Positions 56,025 through 64,000 of a stretch of 64,000 bases of DNA are shown one piece after another. Under the pieces are notes generated by a model that made no database searches, was not told where the DNA came from, and saw only the letters and a list, made by a program, of their open reading frames with translations. The stretch covers positions 1 to 64,000 of the forward strand of contig PBAS01000028.1 in NCBI GenBank assembly GCA_002716625.1. Reading direction: 5' to 3'. The stretch comes from Phycisphaeraceae bacterium (GTDB taxonomy: Bacteria; Planctomycetota; Phycisphaerae; Phycisphaerales; Phycisphaeraceae). The translations under genes were made by a program, and so were the position numbers. The stretch's first letter is position 1; each line of letters opens with the position of its first letter.

Positions 56025-56528
56025 ATGGTTATGATCTCCCCGCACGATTACGATCACAGAAATCCGGGTGCCAATGGTTGGTGTCCTGCATTTAGCTTAC
56101 TTGAGATTATTGTTGTCTTGAGCATCGTCACGATCTTGTCTGCCGTGATTATGCCCTGGTATGCTGGAGCCCTTGCACGTTACCGTAATGATGCTGCTGC
56201 ACGCCGAGTGGTGGCAGACCTTGAACGAGTGTCCAAGGAGGCCATGAATACCAGTACCAGTCATGCCCTCACTTTTGATGTGAGTGGCGACAACTATCGA
56301 TTGGTGAATATAAAGCGGTTCGGCCAGAAGAACTTGGCGAACATTGTTGAACTGTCTGGCGAGCCATATTACACCACCATTGTGACTGCAGAATTTGAGG
56401 GTGGGGATACCGTGGTCTTCGATGGCTATGGTAACCCGGACAAGGGTGGCAGTGTGGTAATTGGTTTCGGATCCACCCAAAAGATAATTGTTTTTGATAA
56501 ATTGTCCGCAAAGGCAACCATCCACTGA
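56025..56528 (+). CDS. gspH: Minor pseudopilin, GspH-like
   Basis: The 167-residue protein has a prepilin N-terminus with 22 leader residues, then PAFSLLEIIVVLSIVTILSA. The glutamate at +5 is kept, but the residue before the cleavage site is alanine instead of glycine, which is unusual for prepilin peptidase. The rest (VVADLERVSKEAMNTSTSH, given in part) is typical of GspH/FimT: one helix, then a beta-rich domain (NYRLVNIKRFG). The start at 56025 lies directly after the gspG terminator and has no ribosome-binding site; the ATG at 56031 is equally possible. Confidence 0.82.
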   Translation: MVMISPHDYDHRNPGANGWCPAFSLLEIIVVLSIVTILSAVIMPWYAGALARYRNDAAARRVVADLERVSKEAMNTSTSHALTFDVSGDNYRLVNIKRFGQKNLANIVELSGEPYYTTIVTAEFEGGDTVVFDGYGNPDKGGSVVIGFGSTQKIIVFDKLSAKATIH

Positions 56529-56565
56529 TCACCTATTTAGGTAATACCCCCCCCGGGTTTATGTC

Positions 56566-56588
56566 TTGAAGATGTACTAGGTCTTCAA
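56566..56588. repeat. Hairpin between convergent operons
   Basis: TTGAAGA and TCTTCAA form a 7-bp stem with a 9-base loop between the ends of the pilus operon and the HD-GYP gene. A second small hairpin (CAACT, AGTTG) overlaps its right arm. It may stop transcription from both sides, but there is no T tract. Confidence 0.4.
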
Positions 56589-56626
56589 CTATTTAAGTTG
56601 TCGGGACGTAGATTACGAAGCCTTGG

Positions 56627-58225
56627 TTATGCTGCCAGGTCACTATGATGGATATGGCGGGCGTGCATCTTGTTATAGGGTTCAATATCAATTTGTGATA
56701 TGAGATTAGCGATCTGTGGATCGAATTGTGTTCCCGCGCACTGGTCAAACTCAGTCAGGACTTGTTTATGGGGTAATGCGGGACGGTAAGATCGATTTGA
56801 ACTCATCGCATCATATGTATCGGCAACACAAAGTATTCGGCCGATCAATGGAATGTCCTGGCCGGCCAAACCCTTTGGATATCCTTGCCCATCCCACCTT
56901 TCATGGTGATACAAAACACCTGGTAAGACATCCGACAAGGTTGGAATATCCTTCAGGATGCGATATCCGATAACCGGGTGGTTCTTGATTTGTGTAAATT
57001 CACTGGCAGAAAGGTGCCCTGGCTTGGTCAGTACGGCTTCAGGGATGCCAATTTTTCCCACGTCATGGATGAGCCCGGCGATGCGATAACGCTCTGCGAT
57101 TTGGTCTCCCAGCCCTGCTTCTAATGCCAATTGGCTGCCAAGCAATCCGACTCTCTCAGAGTGGCCAAATGTATAGCGGTCTTTAGCATCAATAGATGCG
57201 GTCAGTGCCTGAAGGGTTCCCAGAAAAAGCGCTCGTTGTTCGTCATGGCGGGCCGCATTTTCATGGAAGACACTGAAGAACTCGGTAGCTGCAACAATCA
57301 TTTTTAATTCAACGCTGCTGATATCGGGATCAGTTCCTGTTTTGTTGCCGGCAACCACAGCCCCAATCACTTCGCCGCCATGAGTGATCGGATGAGCAAT
57401 CACCTCGCTTTGGGTGATCTGTGGCAGCCCCGCGATGTTCTGTGGGAGTATTGGGTTCCAAGAATCTTTATCCATGGCAGCAAGCAGGTGTTGCATGTGT
57501 TGCCTGAACCTGATTGGGTCACAGGGTACCCGTCCTGAAATTTTTGACCGGTTGGCAAGGTCTGTGAGGACCTGGCTCTTATCACTGAATCCGATAGCAA
57601 CCCAGCCAAACGGTAGGTGTTCAAGTAATTGCTCGCAGGCAGTATCAAGAAATAGATCGGGGTCCGTTAACCGATTCATTAAATGACCAATATTATACAA
57701 CAAGCTCAATTCTTCATACGAATGAGCCATGTTCTCACTGAATCCTGCGATTGCCTTTTCGTCACGTTCAGACGATGCCAGATCTTGATGGCTCCAGGAA
57801 AGTACCTGTTGTAGTTGATCAAGATCGAATGTTGACCCTGCGGCATATCTTACCAGTGTACTATGGCATAGACCCGCGGAATGGTCTGAATCGGTGTAAA
57901 TCCTATCGAAATCATTGTTGTGGATGCCATGTGGCGTGACGGCCATGACCAGAGTCAGTCCTGTACGACGTGAAGCTTGCTGATGAATGAACGGGAGCAA
58001 GTAGCAGCCGTCACAAATCTCAACAGGTTGTGGATCTGGCGTGGCCATTAATGTTTTGGCCGTATGCTTAGCCTGTTCCAAGAGTTGCGGAATAAGCCAG
58101 GCACCTGAGCCCCCGATATTCACCTCCTCCTCGACAATCCGGCCCATATCATCGAACTGCCAACATGATAATCGCAAATCACGACACCGCTGGATAAAAC
58201 GCTGGGGAGACTGCCCATCATTCAT
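56627..58225 (-). CDS. HD-GYP domain protein with GAF-like region (predicted cyclic di-GMP phosphodiesterase)
   Basis: The 532-residue protein has a GAF-like middle region (about 170-320) and a complete HD-GYP domain at the C-terminus (about 345-520). The metal-binding HD motif is HDVGKIGIPE (about residue 387), followed by HHERWDGQGYPKGL, where the GYP motif is kept. Such domains hydrolyse cyclic di-GMP. The ATG at 58225 overlaps the stop of the response-regulator gene (ATGA); an upstream start would run into that gene. It converges with the pilus operon. The receiver is a separate protein here. Confidence 0.92.
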   Translation of the reverse strand: MNDGQSPQRFIQRCRDLRLSCWQFDDMGRIVEEEVNIGGSGAWLIPQLLEQAKHTAKTLMATPDPQPVEICDGCYLLPFIHQQASRRTGLTLVMAVTPHGIHNNDFDRIYTDSDHSAGLCHSTLVRYAAGSTFDLDQLQQVLSWSHQDLASSERDEKAIAGFSENMAHSYEELSLLYNIGHLMNRLTDPDLFLDTACEQLLEHLPFGWVAIGFSDKSQVLTDLANRSKISGRVPCDPIRFRQHMQHLLAAMDKDSWNPILPQNIAGLPQITQSEVIAHPITHGGEVIGAVVAGNKTGTDPDISSVELKMIVAATEFFSVFHENAARHDEQRALFLGTLQALTASIDAKDRYTFGHSERVGLLGSQLALEAGLGDQIAERYRIAGLIHDVGKIGIPEAVLTKPGHLSASEFTQIKNHPVIGYRILKDIPTLSDVLPGVLYHHERWDGQGYPKGLAGQDIPLIGRILCVADTYDAMSSNRSYRPALPHKQVLTEFDQCAGTQFDPQIANLISQIDIEPYNKMHARHIHHSDLAA

Positions 58226-58656
58226 GCTGCTCGTTCCCCGTAGGCGTTTTGACCGTACCAGTGGCAACTCTGGTTGGTTTGTTGGGTTTGTTTTAATAGC
58301 GTGGTTGCCTTGCAAATCAGGTTCCTGGCACTAAACGGTTTGGAAATCAAATGTTTGATATTTGTTGCGATTAACTGCTGTGGAGTCAATTTGTGTCCCA
58401 GTCCCGTGAGCATCATGAGAGGAATTTGTTGAGTCTTGGCTTGGTTTTTGAGTTTGACCGCAATTTCGTAACCATCCATAACCGGCATCTGGAAATCGGT
58501 GATTACCAGATCTGGCAGGATCTTGCTGATCAGGTCGAATGCTTCTTGGCCATCGTTGGCAACAAGCACATCATGGCCTGCCTGCTTTAGCTTGTGGCTA
58601 AGTAGGTGTGTGATGTGGCTTTCGTCATCGGCAATGACGATCCGTGTTGTGTTCAC
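58222..58656 (-). CDS. Single-domain response regulator (receiver)
   Basis: This 144-residue protein is a CheY-like receiver. The acidic pocket is IVIADDES, the phosphorylated aspartate is in DLVITDFQMPVMDG and the conserved lysine in LISKPF. It has no output domain, only a short basic tail. The GTG start at 58656 is supported by AAGGAGA seven bases upstream, stronger than any earlier start (58686). It overlaps the HD-GYP gene, so the two probably form a unit in which phosphorylation controls phosphodiesterase activity. Confidence 0.92.
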   Translation of the reverse strand: MNTTRIVIADDESHITHLLSHKLKQAGHDVLVANDGQEAFDLISKILPDLVITDFQMPVMDGYEIAVKLKNQAKTQQIPLMMLTGLGHKLTPQQLIATNIKHLISKPFSARNLICKATTLLKQTQQTNQSCHWYGQNAYGERAA

Positions 58657-59043
58657 TGATGAATCTCCTTGGAAGATGATCATCAACTAGCAGCTATAAG
58701 CTGACTTGAATGAAATTAATATCGGTCCGATGGCTGCGGATAATAAGGCGTAACCGGTGATTCTAGAGTGGGTTTCAGGGATAATTAAGGAAGGACAATT
58801 CGTATAAGTTAAAAGGAAGATCCACGAATTGTGATCTAGGTTGGTTTGGGATGTGTAGGATCTTTTAGAGGGTTGTAGGGAATGGCTTGGTACATCAAAT
58901 TTTTTACTTCACAGGAATTTAAGCTATCAAGGATCTATAAACACTTGAAATCAGAAGGCATATCAAGAACACCAGCCAGGCGGTTTTTGAGCCATGAATG
59001 CGAGTGCTAGAGTTGGATCATCATGCGGTCTGATTTGAATACT
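58657..59043. other. Gap upstream of the response regulator
   Basis: About 390 bases lie between the receiver start and the GltS-like stop. It should hold the promoter of the receiver/HD-GYP unit. A 42-codon frame at 58882-59010 (plus) has a basic, mixed composition but no family match or ribosome-binding site, so I do not call it a gene. Confidence 0.4.
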
Positions 59044-60612
59044 TCATTCATTCCTACTCCCAACTCGCTCGGGGCGAGACAGGTAGATGCCAAGACCATA
59101 GAGTATGGCGATGAAGGCAATGAGTCCGCCAATAACCAGACCCATCGAGAATTGATCCAGCATCCAGGGCATTGCGATCAGGGTAATGCCCCCCCCGCCG
59201 ATGAACGGTGCCGATAGTGGTGATGCCAGAGCATAATCCTCCGCAGCACCCGACTCCAGATTTTTATCAATAATCCGAAGCAGCATCATTCCTTGCGCCG
59301 TTGTACCGGTGGACATGCCATAGTTAAGGATTCCCAGTTCAAACCAGTATGATTTTGGTAGTAGGTGCCGGGCGATGACGAGTAGGCAAAAGCCTGTCCA
59401 GCAAAAGGCGACCACCAAGAGGCAAAAAACCGGCCAGCCGAATTCAACCAAAGCCGATAGCTTCATCGAAGTGATGGCCGCCACAATCAGGAATTCCATT
59501 GCAGTACCAATAATACGATGAATTGACGGGGCATCGATCAGGTCATCAAGCCGTAGATGACGCATCCCCTCGCGAACCAACAGCCCGCCGAGCAGCGTAT
59601 ACAGAAACAACGGGAACCGGCTGGTCTGCGGGAACAGCCGACTTGTCACCTCATGGAGTCCGGCACCAATGCCAAATGCGAGGGCAATGATCAGTATCTG
59701 AAATACCAACGGCTCCATAACCTCCGATCGCACTTTACCAAAGGCAATGGGCTGCGGTTCACTTCGGGATTCAAGACCAGTCAGTAAGTTGATCTTGACC
59801 TTGCCTCCACGTGTCCAGCCTCTTCGCACGCCAATATTGATGTAGATAATGCCGGTAATCACTCCAATGACCAGTCCGCAAGTCGCGAACAAAAACCCTA
59901 GATCACGGCCTTGTGGAAAGCCCATGGTTTCAAAGATTTCGCCCATGGCGGCCGCAGTGCCATGCCCACCGGCAAAACCGGTTTCGATCAGTTGGCCAAA
60001 GGACTTGGGGACATTCACCCCCAGCCCCTTTACAGTGAGCCAAGCCGCGATGAGTCCAACAGTAACTTCACCCAAAATGATAATCCAGACAACAATCCCC
60101 TCACGTGCAGCGGGTTTGATGCTATGGCGAAATGACTTGTTGGGCCGGTCCAGTAATAGTCCTGAAAAAATAACTGCGATCAGTAAACCGGGCCATGCTT
60201 GTAGGTTTCGGACCACCGCCTGTCCATTCCAGTTGAGTCGCAACATGTGGACATCTAGGGTTGTCTTGGTTTTCTCGATGGCATACTGAGTCTGGCCGTC
60301 AATAAGGTGCCATTGCTTGTCCGGGGTGTCGACCAAAACAGTGGCATCTAGTGATAACGCCAGGCCATGAGCCTCAAAGGTTTGCCGCAAGGGTTCGGGA
60401 ATCTTCCTGTCATTGAGTTCCCCCTTATAGATGTCAGTGGTTGTAAATTCTAACGGTGTCGTAATATTAACAATGGCAAATCCAAAGATACCTGCAACGA
60501 CAGCAGCTGGAATGAAGAAAGCCTGCAGTAGCTTAACTTTGGCCCGTAGTGCAAAACCGGCTAAGAGTAATACAGATGAAAAGAGTAATGCGGTTTGCAT
60601 GTTGTGTGACAC
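59044..60612 (-). CDS. gltS: GltS-like sodium/glutamate symporter with a soluble insertion
   Basis: The 522-residue membrane protein has about 10-12 helices and the family signature FAGGHGTAAAMG, a re-entrant loop motif, and a second inverted loop YGMSTGTTAQGMM. These define the GltS (sodium:glutamate) family. About 85 polar residues (52-135) sit after the second helix where E. coli GltS has a short loop, which explains the longer length. Substrate and ion are inferred from the family only. It is alone on the minus strand, with no obvious partner. Confidence 0.8.
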   Translation of the reverse strand: MSHNMQTALLFSSVLLLAGFALRAKVKLLQAFFIPAAVVAGIFGFAIVNITTPLEFTTTDIYKGELNDRKIPEPLRQTFEAHGLALSLDATVLVDTPDKQWHLIDGQTQYAIEKTKTTLDVHMLRLNWNGQAVVRNLQAWPGLLIAVIFSGLLLDRPNKSFRHSIKPAAREGIVVWIIILGEVTVGLIAAWLTVKGLGVNVPKSFGQLIETGFAGGHGTAAAMGEIFETMGFPQGRDLGFLFATCGLVIGVITGIIYINIGVRRGWTRGGKVKINLLTGLESRSEPQPIAFGKVRSEVMEPLVFQILIIALAFGIGAGLHEVTSRLFPQTSRFPLFLYTLLGGLLVREGMRHLRLDDLIDAPSIHRIIGTAMEFLIVAAITSMKLSALVEFGWPVFCLLVVAFCWTGFCLLVIARHLLPKSYWFELGILNYGMSTGTTAQGMMLLRIIDKNLESGAAEDYALASPLSAPFIGGGGITLIAMPWMLDQFSMGLVIGGLIAFIAILYGLGIYLSRPERVGSRNE

Positions 60613-60722
60613 GCGACTCAGGTACCAATGTGTGTTATCAAGACAAACTAATCACTGAGTTGGAAACGGAGATCGACCTTCCGTATTAAGTCATGATATC
60701 GGTAATTCATGGATTTGTGGAG

Positions 60723-61826
60723 TTACTTGAAGATTCTCTGAGCATTCAAGGTATAGATCTTTTCTAATACCTTATCTGAAAGTCCGATGCCATATATCTT
60801 CCATTCTCCGGTTGGTGGAAATGGATGGTCGTAATAATCAAAATATTCATCCATTGTCTCCAGAAAGCGAAAGTAAATACGATAGCGAGGCTGATCAGGT
60901 CGGCCGGGAAAACGGTCGGTACCAAAGAGAATACGGTCCTGGTAAGTGATAAAGAACTGGCGTGCCGAATAGGGCTGCCGTCCTAGTTCGGCGACGCGGC
61001 CGGCAATATCTACATAGAGGTTGTCGAACTGATCCATCAATGCGCCAACGGATCGCAAGTCTTCAGCATTATTGGCAACGTGGGCGCCAATGAAAATTGT
61101 GTTCGTGTGTCTGGCGATCACACGATTACGCTGGGCCAGCAGTTCAGATCGCGATGGGTATTGCGTATCATGGAAACTCCAGTTTGGCCGACGCTCCAGT
61201 TGGAGCCACCGCTCGTTAAACCTGTCTGTGGGTTTGAAAAAGGCGGCCGGATCGGCTGTGTGAATCAGCACTGGCATGCCCAAATTGCCTGCCTTGGCCC
61301 AGATCGGATCCAATCGAGGGTCATCTACCGGGACCAGTTTGCCGGATTTATCCTTGATTCTTAGCCCAAGATTTTTGTAAATCTTGACCCCCCGGGCACC
61401 TTTTGCATGTGCATTGGCTAGAAATTTTTCCATGCGTTGGCCGAAGTCTGGTTGGTCAATCAGGTTAAAGTCTGGACTGCAGAATATGATGAACCTATCC
61501 GGTGCATACCCATGAAATTTCGTCAATATCTGTTCGAGTTTAAGCCCCCAGTCGCCGCTGAGATTCACGGCCTGTTGAATACCCCTTTGGTCCATGGCTT
61601 CGATCAGTTTTTCCGGGTCTTGATCTAAACCCCAATGGCAATGTATGTCAACAGCAGAATACCGGGCTTTTGCGATATGGTGTTTGTCGGTTCCAAGGTT
61701 AGACCGTGGTTGGTAGTTGTGAATGCTGCTGCTATTGACATAGCGTGATTGGCCAATACCGGTTGGGGTGCAGGAAGGAAAATGAATGAGTAGTGATAGA
61801 AGGAAAATAGTCAGTATGTATTTCAC
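60723..61826 (-). CDS. Exported amidohydrolase (metal-dependent hydrolase)
   Basis: The protein is an amidohydrolase-2-type TIM barrel. The metal-binding motif is AVDIHCHWG, and later PVLIHTADP, FIGAHVANN and a final FGTDRFPG mark other metal positions. The GTG at 61826 is preferred because GAGG lies eight bases before it and the product then opens with a typical signal sequence (KYILTIFLLSLLIHF followed by PSCT). An upstream ATG at 61874 would add 16 residues that spoil that signal. The cysteine after the signal might be lipidated, but the lipobox is poor. The substrate is unknown. Confidence 0.82.
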   Translation of the reverse strand: MKYILTIFLLSLLIHFPSCTPTGIGQSRYVNSSSIHNYQPRSNLGTDKHHIAKARYSAVDIHCHWGLDQDPEKLIEAMDQRGIQQAVNLSGDWGLKLEQILTKFHGYAPDRFIIFCSPDFNLIDQPDFGQRMEKFLANAHAKGARGVKIYKNLGLRIKDKSGKLVPVDDPRLDPIWAKAGNLGMPVLIHTADPAAFFKPTDRFNERWLQLERRPNWSFHDTQYPSRSELLAQRNRVIARHTNTIFIGAHVANNAEDLRSVGALMDQFDNLYVDIAGRVAELGRQPYSARQFFITYQDRILFGTDRFPGRPDQPRYRIYFRFLETMDEYFDYYDHPFPPTGEWKIYGIGLSDKVLEKIYTLNAQRIFK

Positions 61827-62230
61827 GTTATGGGCCTCGCGGGTTGCAAATAACATTGCCTTGCAAGAATACATGTTGTCGACGACCTTTTATACCAAGT
61901 TCACCAGATGATGGGTGCAGGTGTGACAACTGGATATATTAGCTTATCAAAGTGGACCTGCAGCCTGCCGTCCCAACCTTTGGTTATTTATGCTATAGAT
62001 CGTACACGGTCTAATACTCAAGGTTCCCTGTAACAGTAGGAACAGGGTCGGAAACCGAGATTCCCGGGCATGCCTTTTGGATTCTGACCACCTCGGGAGC
62101 CAGGGGGAGTGGATTTCCTGACACGGAATTCTGCCAAAGATCATTAGCTATGATATTAGACATAATACGGCAGGTCCGCGCTTGTCATTTGTCTTGGCCA
62201 CTAAACATTACCCAGGGGGTATCAATCATC
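61827..62230. other. Intergenic region with no supported gene
   Basis: About 400 bases separate the divergent amidohydrolase and zinc-ribbon genes. Possible frames (for example 61947-62144 minus) lack coding character. The promoters of both genes should lie here. Confidence 0.4.
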
Positions 62231-62470
62231 ATGAACTGTCCTCAATGCCATCGATTGATGCAGAATGGCTTTATTCCTGCAGGTGGCGGTATTCACTGGT
62301 TTCAACATGAGCCCTGTGCTGACCTGTTCCCTTTTGCCCAGGCATTGCCCGGGACTTCTACCTGGTTTCGCCGCGCCAAGTTAGAAGCATATCGCTGCAC
62401 TGCCTGTCAGTTTGTCCTCTTCCGCTATGGTAAGCAGGTGCATGATACCAGTGCTTTTAAGCACCGATGA
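62231..62470 (+). CDS. Small zinc-ribbon protein
   Basis: The 79-residue protein has two cysteine pairs, CPQCHR at the very start and CTACQF near the end, with GGGIHWFQ between them, a pattern of DUF6487-type zinc ribbons. Its function is unknown. The ATG at 62231 is chosen because the conserved N-terminal CPQC motif begins there; an upstream ATG at 62150 adds 27 unrelated residues. Its stop overlaps the ATP-grasp start (ATGA), so the two are translated together. Confidence 0.72.
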   Translation: MNCPQCHRLMQNGFIPAGGGIHWFQHEPCADLFPFAQALPGTSTWFRRAKLEAYRCTACQFVLFRYGKQVHDTSAFKHR

Positions 62471-63633
62471 TGACGACGATGACTGTTGGTGATACGCCCT
62501 TAATTATCATTGGTGCATCTGCTCGTTCTGCAGCACAGTCAGCCATCAGGGCTGGTTATGCGCCTTGGTGCGTGGATTTGTTTGCCGATCGAGACCTTAA
62601 AGAAATTGCACCAGTTCACCGCTGTGCATGGGAAGATTACCCCCACGGGTTACTGGAGGTAGTTGAAAAATCATCTTTACCCCGGCAGACGCCATTGTTA
62701 TATACCGGGGGCTTGGAAAACTATCCCGATTTAATTAAAGCTGTCGATCGACCGATGATGGGATGTCCGGCAGGGATGTTGCGCAAGGTTCGGGATGTCC
62801 ATGTATTTCATCGGCTGGAACCATGTGATGGGTTGTGTTTCTGCGATATTCTCTTGGAACCACCATCACCATCAACCGTGGTGTCGCTCCCGTACTTACT
62901 AAAACCCATGCACGGTACCGGTGGTCGCGGAATTCAGCACTGGCACGCAGGGAATGCTGTCGAGGGTGAATATTTTTGGCAACATTACATTAATGGTACT
63001 CCGATCAGCGCTCTGTTTGTCGCCGAGAACCACGCCAGTCGTTTCATTGGTGTCACCGAGCAACTGATTGGTTGTTCAATGCTTGGTGCAAGTGGTTTTT
63101 CATACTGCGGTAGTATTGCGCCGTATAGGGTGTCTCCCAAACAGGTCAGTGTCCTGGAATATCTGGGAAATGAGTTGTGCCGACATGTTCCGATCCGCGG
63201 TCCATTTGGTATTGATATGGTCGTCGATGATGATGGTGACATTTGGCCAGTTGAGATCAATCCCCGCTATACAGCCAGTATCGAAGTCATCGAACGGATG
63301 GGAGATGTCTGCGTTCTGGGAATGGCTTCGGCGATGACGAATCATCTCATCAATCCCCCGGGAGGTCTGCAGCAAGATCATCGCCAATCTTGCTCGCTCG
63401 CCGATCCCGTATTTGGAAAAGGTATCGTGTATGCGCGAACAGACTGCATTGTATCGGATCTTTATGAGTTGCTTGACGCCATGTGGATTGCTGATGTTCC
63501 GGCGATCGGTGAAAGGGTTACTCGGGGTCATCCAATATGTACGGTGTTTGCGTCGGGTGCCAGCCGCAATGAATGTGCCTTCCAATTAGGGAAAACAGCA
63601 GAAAAGATCTACCGTCATCTTGCACGGCAGTAG
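62467..63633 (+). CDS. ATP-grasp domain protein of unknown specificity
   Basis: The 388-residue protein has an N-terminal nucleotide-independent domain starting with a Rossmann-like PLIIIGASARSAAQSAIRAG (given in part as IIGASAR) and an ATP-grasp domain: the glycine loop LKPMHGTGGRGIQ, the metal-binding FGIDMVVDDDGDIWPVEINPR with D, E and N ligands (shown as DMVV and VEINPR). ATP-grasp enzymes join a carboxylate to an amine or thiol. Similar proteins occur in methanopterin-linked C1 gene islands of planctomycetes and methylotrophs, so a role in cofactor synthesis is possible but not shown by this sequence alone. Confidence 0.75.
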   Translation: MMTTMTVGDTPLIIIGASARSAAQSAIRAGYAPWCVDLFADRDLKEIAPVHRCAWEDYPHGLLEVVEKSSLPRQTPLLYTGGLENYPDLIKAVDRPMMGCPAGMLRKVRDVHVFHRLEPCDGLCFCDILLEPPSPSTVVSLPYLLKPMHGTGGRGIQHWHAGNAVEGEYFWQHYINGTPISALFVAENHASRFIGVTEQLIGCSMLGASGFSYCGSIAPYRVSPKQVSVLEYLGNELCRHVPIRGPFGIDMVVDDDGDIWPVEINPRYTASIEVIERMGDVCVLGMASAMTNHLINPPGGLQQDHRQSCSLADPVFGKGIVYARTDCIVSDLYELLDAMWIADVPAIGERVTRGHPICTVFASGASRNECAFQLGKTAEKIYRHLARQ

Positions 63634-63940
63634 TTTTCTCGATGTTGGGTCCTCCACCGGGGAAATGGTGGAGGATCATTGGATGCGACGTCAAGAATCA
63701 ACTTTTGTGCAACCTGTTGTTCTTGGGATTTGGCCGGTCTCCAGCGGACGCCATATCAGAATTTCGCCTTTGCCAGGTACCGATGTGTCACCACTATACA
63801 GATGATAGTGACCTGCCTTTGGATCAACGGGAATCGAAATTCCAAGCTTGCTGAGAAAATTGGCGTACAAACGTAGGAATACCGGGCTATAAGAGCACGA
63901 GAAATGGAATGTTGGTAGCAAGGGAATGGGGGTAAGGGAA
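63634..63940. other. Gap after the ATP-grasp gene
   Basis: About 307 bases with several short frames on both strands (for example 63691-63960 minus, 89 codons). None shows a recognisable domain or start, so no gene is called. Confidence 0.35.
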
Positions 63941-64000
63941 ATGATTGTTCCACGCATCATCCACGCGCCAGTACGGATTTCAGCTCCTGCCAGCAGTACG
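63941..64000 (+). CDS. Start of an unidentified gene, cut by the window end
   Basis: An ATG at 63941, preceded by GGGGGTAAGGGAA, opens a frame that runs without stop to the window end (20 codons). The product begins MIVPRIIHAPVRISAPASST. The VRISAPAS stretch resembles the first strand of GHMP-type kinases, but 20 residues are too few to say. Confidence 0.3.
   Translation, partial: MIVPRIIHAPVRISAPASST

Noticed and set aside
58882-59010. A 42-codon plus-strand frame in the gap before the GltS-like gene
   Set aside because: It has no ribosome-binding site at a usable distance and no family match; it could be chance.
1-64000. CRISPR arrays, tRNA genes, insertion sequences or prophage genes
   Set aside because: No regularly spaced repeats, no tRNA T-loop/anticodon patterns that fold, and no transposase, integrase or phage structural signatures were seen.

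Overview
This window looks like a chromosomal piece of a bacterium with roughly balanced base composition, most likely a member of the PVC/Planctomycetes group, possibly Phycisphaerae. That placement is an inference from gene content: a very long FliD, an exported HEAT-repeat protein, a GH10-like protein without its catalytic glutamates, a class A RNase P RNA, and a GspE/PilM-type operon. No 16S rRNA is present to settle it. I found no tRNA, rRNA, CRISPR array, insertion sequence or prophage. Most genes are housekeeping or core physiology.

Layout. 1-0.2 kb: the tail of release factor 1 (prfA). 0.5-8.6 kb: an alpha/beta hydrolase followed by a tight beta-oxidation operon (acyl-CoA synthetase, thiolase, FadB-type bifunctional enzyme, acyl-CoA dehydrogenase). 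The synthetase is cut by an in-frame TAG. 9.1-11.5 kb: a second acyl-CoA ligase and an SDR on the minus strand. 12-14.7 kb: murB and mnmA (minus), clpS (plus). 15.0-15.4 kb: the RNase P RNA with a clear terminator. 15.5-21.6 kb: a secreted HEAT-repeat protein, a DUF456 membrane protein, the GH10-like protein, a helix-hairpin-helix protein split from its membrane anchor by an in-frame TAA, and a family 4 uracil-DNA glycosylase. 21.8-25.2 kb: fliD and fliS. 25.4-27.4 kb: a GC-richer, GH42-like gene that looks foreign to its surroundings. 27.6-34.2 kb: trpS, a DCC protein and a cluster of dehydrogenases (two D-2-hydroxyacid dehydrogenases, an Ldh2-family enzyme, gnd). 34.5-44.7 kb: a long minus-strand run with a LolCDE-like transporter pair, lysS, rplS, trmD, rpsP, an OppF-type ATPase, HtrA, panB and a Rieske protein. 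45-46.9 kb: a class V aminotransferase and a GmhB-like phosphatase.

47.1-56.5 kb holds the most coherent system in the window. A histidine kinase, a STAS protein, GspE, GspF, PilM, PilN, PilO, a PilP-like protein and two pseudopilins lie in one mostly overlapping plus-strand operon. It converges with a response regulator/HD-GYP phosphodiesterase pair (56.6-58.7 kb). GspE begins with two MshEN-like repeats, the type that binds cyclic di-GMP, so the two operons could form one signalling-controlled pilus or secretion apparatus.

59-64 kb: a GltS-like carrier with a soluble insertion, an exported amidohydrolase, and a zinc-ribbon/ATP-grasp pair that may belong to a cofactor pathway continuing beyond the window. 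The points most worth checking are the two in-frame stops, the pilus operon with its signalling genes, the catalytically empty GH10-like protein, the repeat-expanded FliD and a 20-bp perfect palindrome at 17.7 kb.
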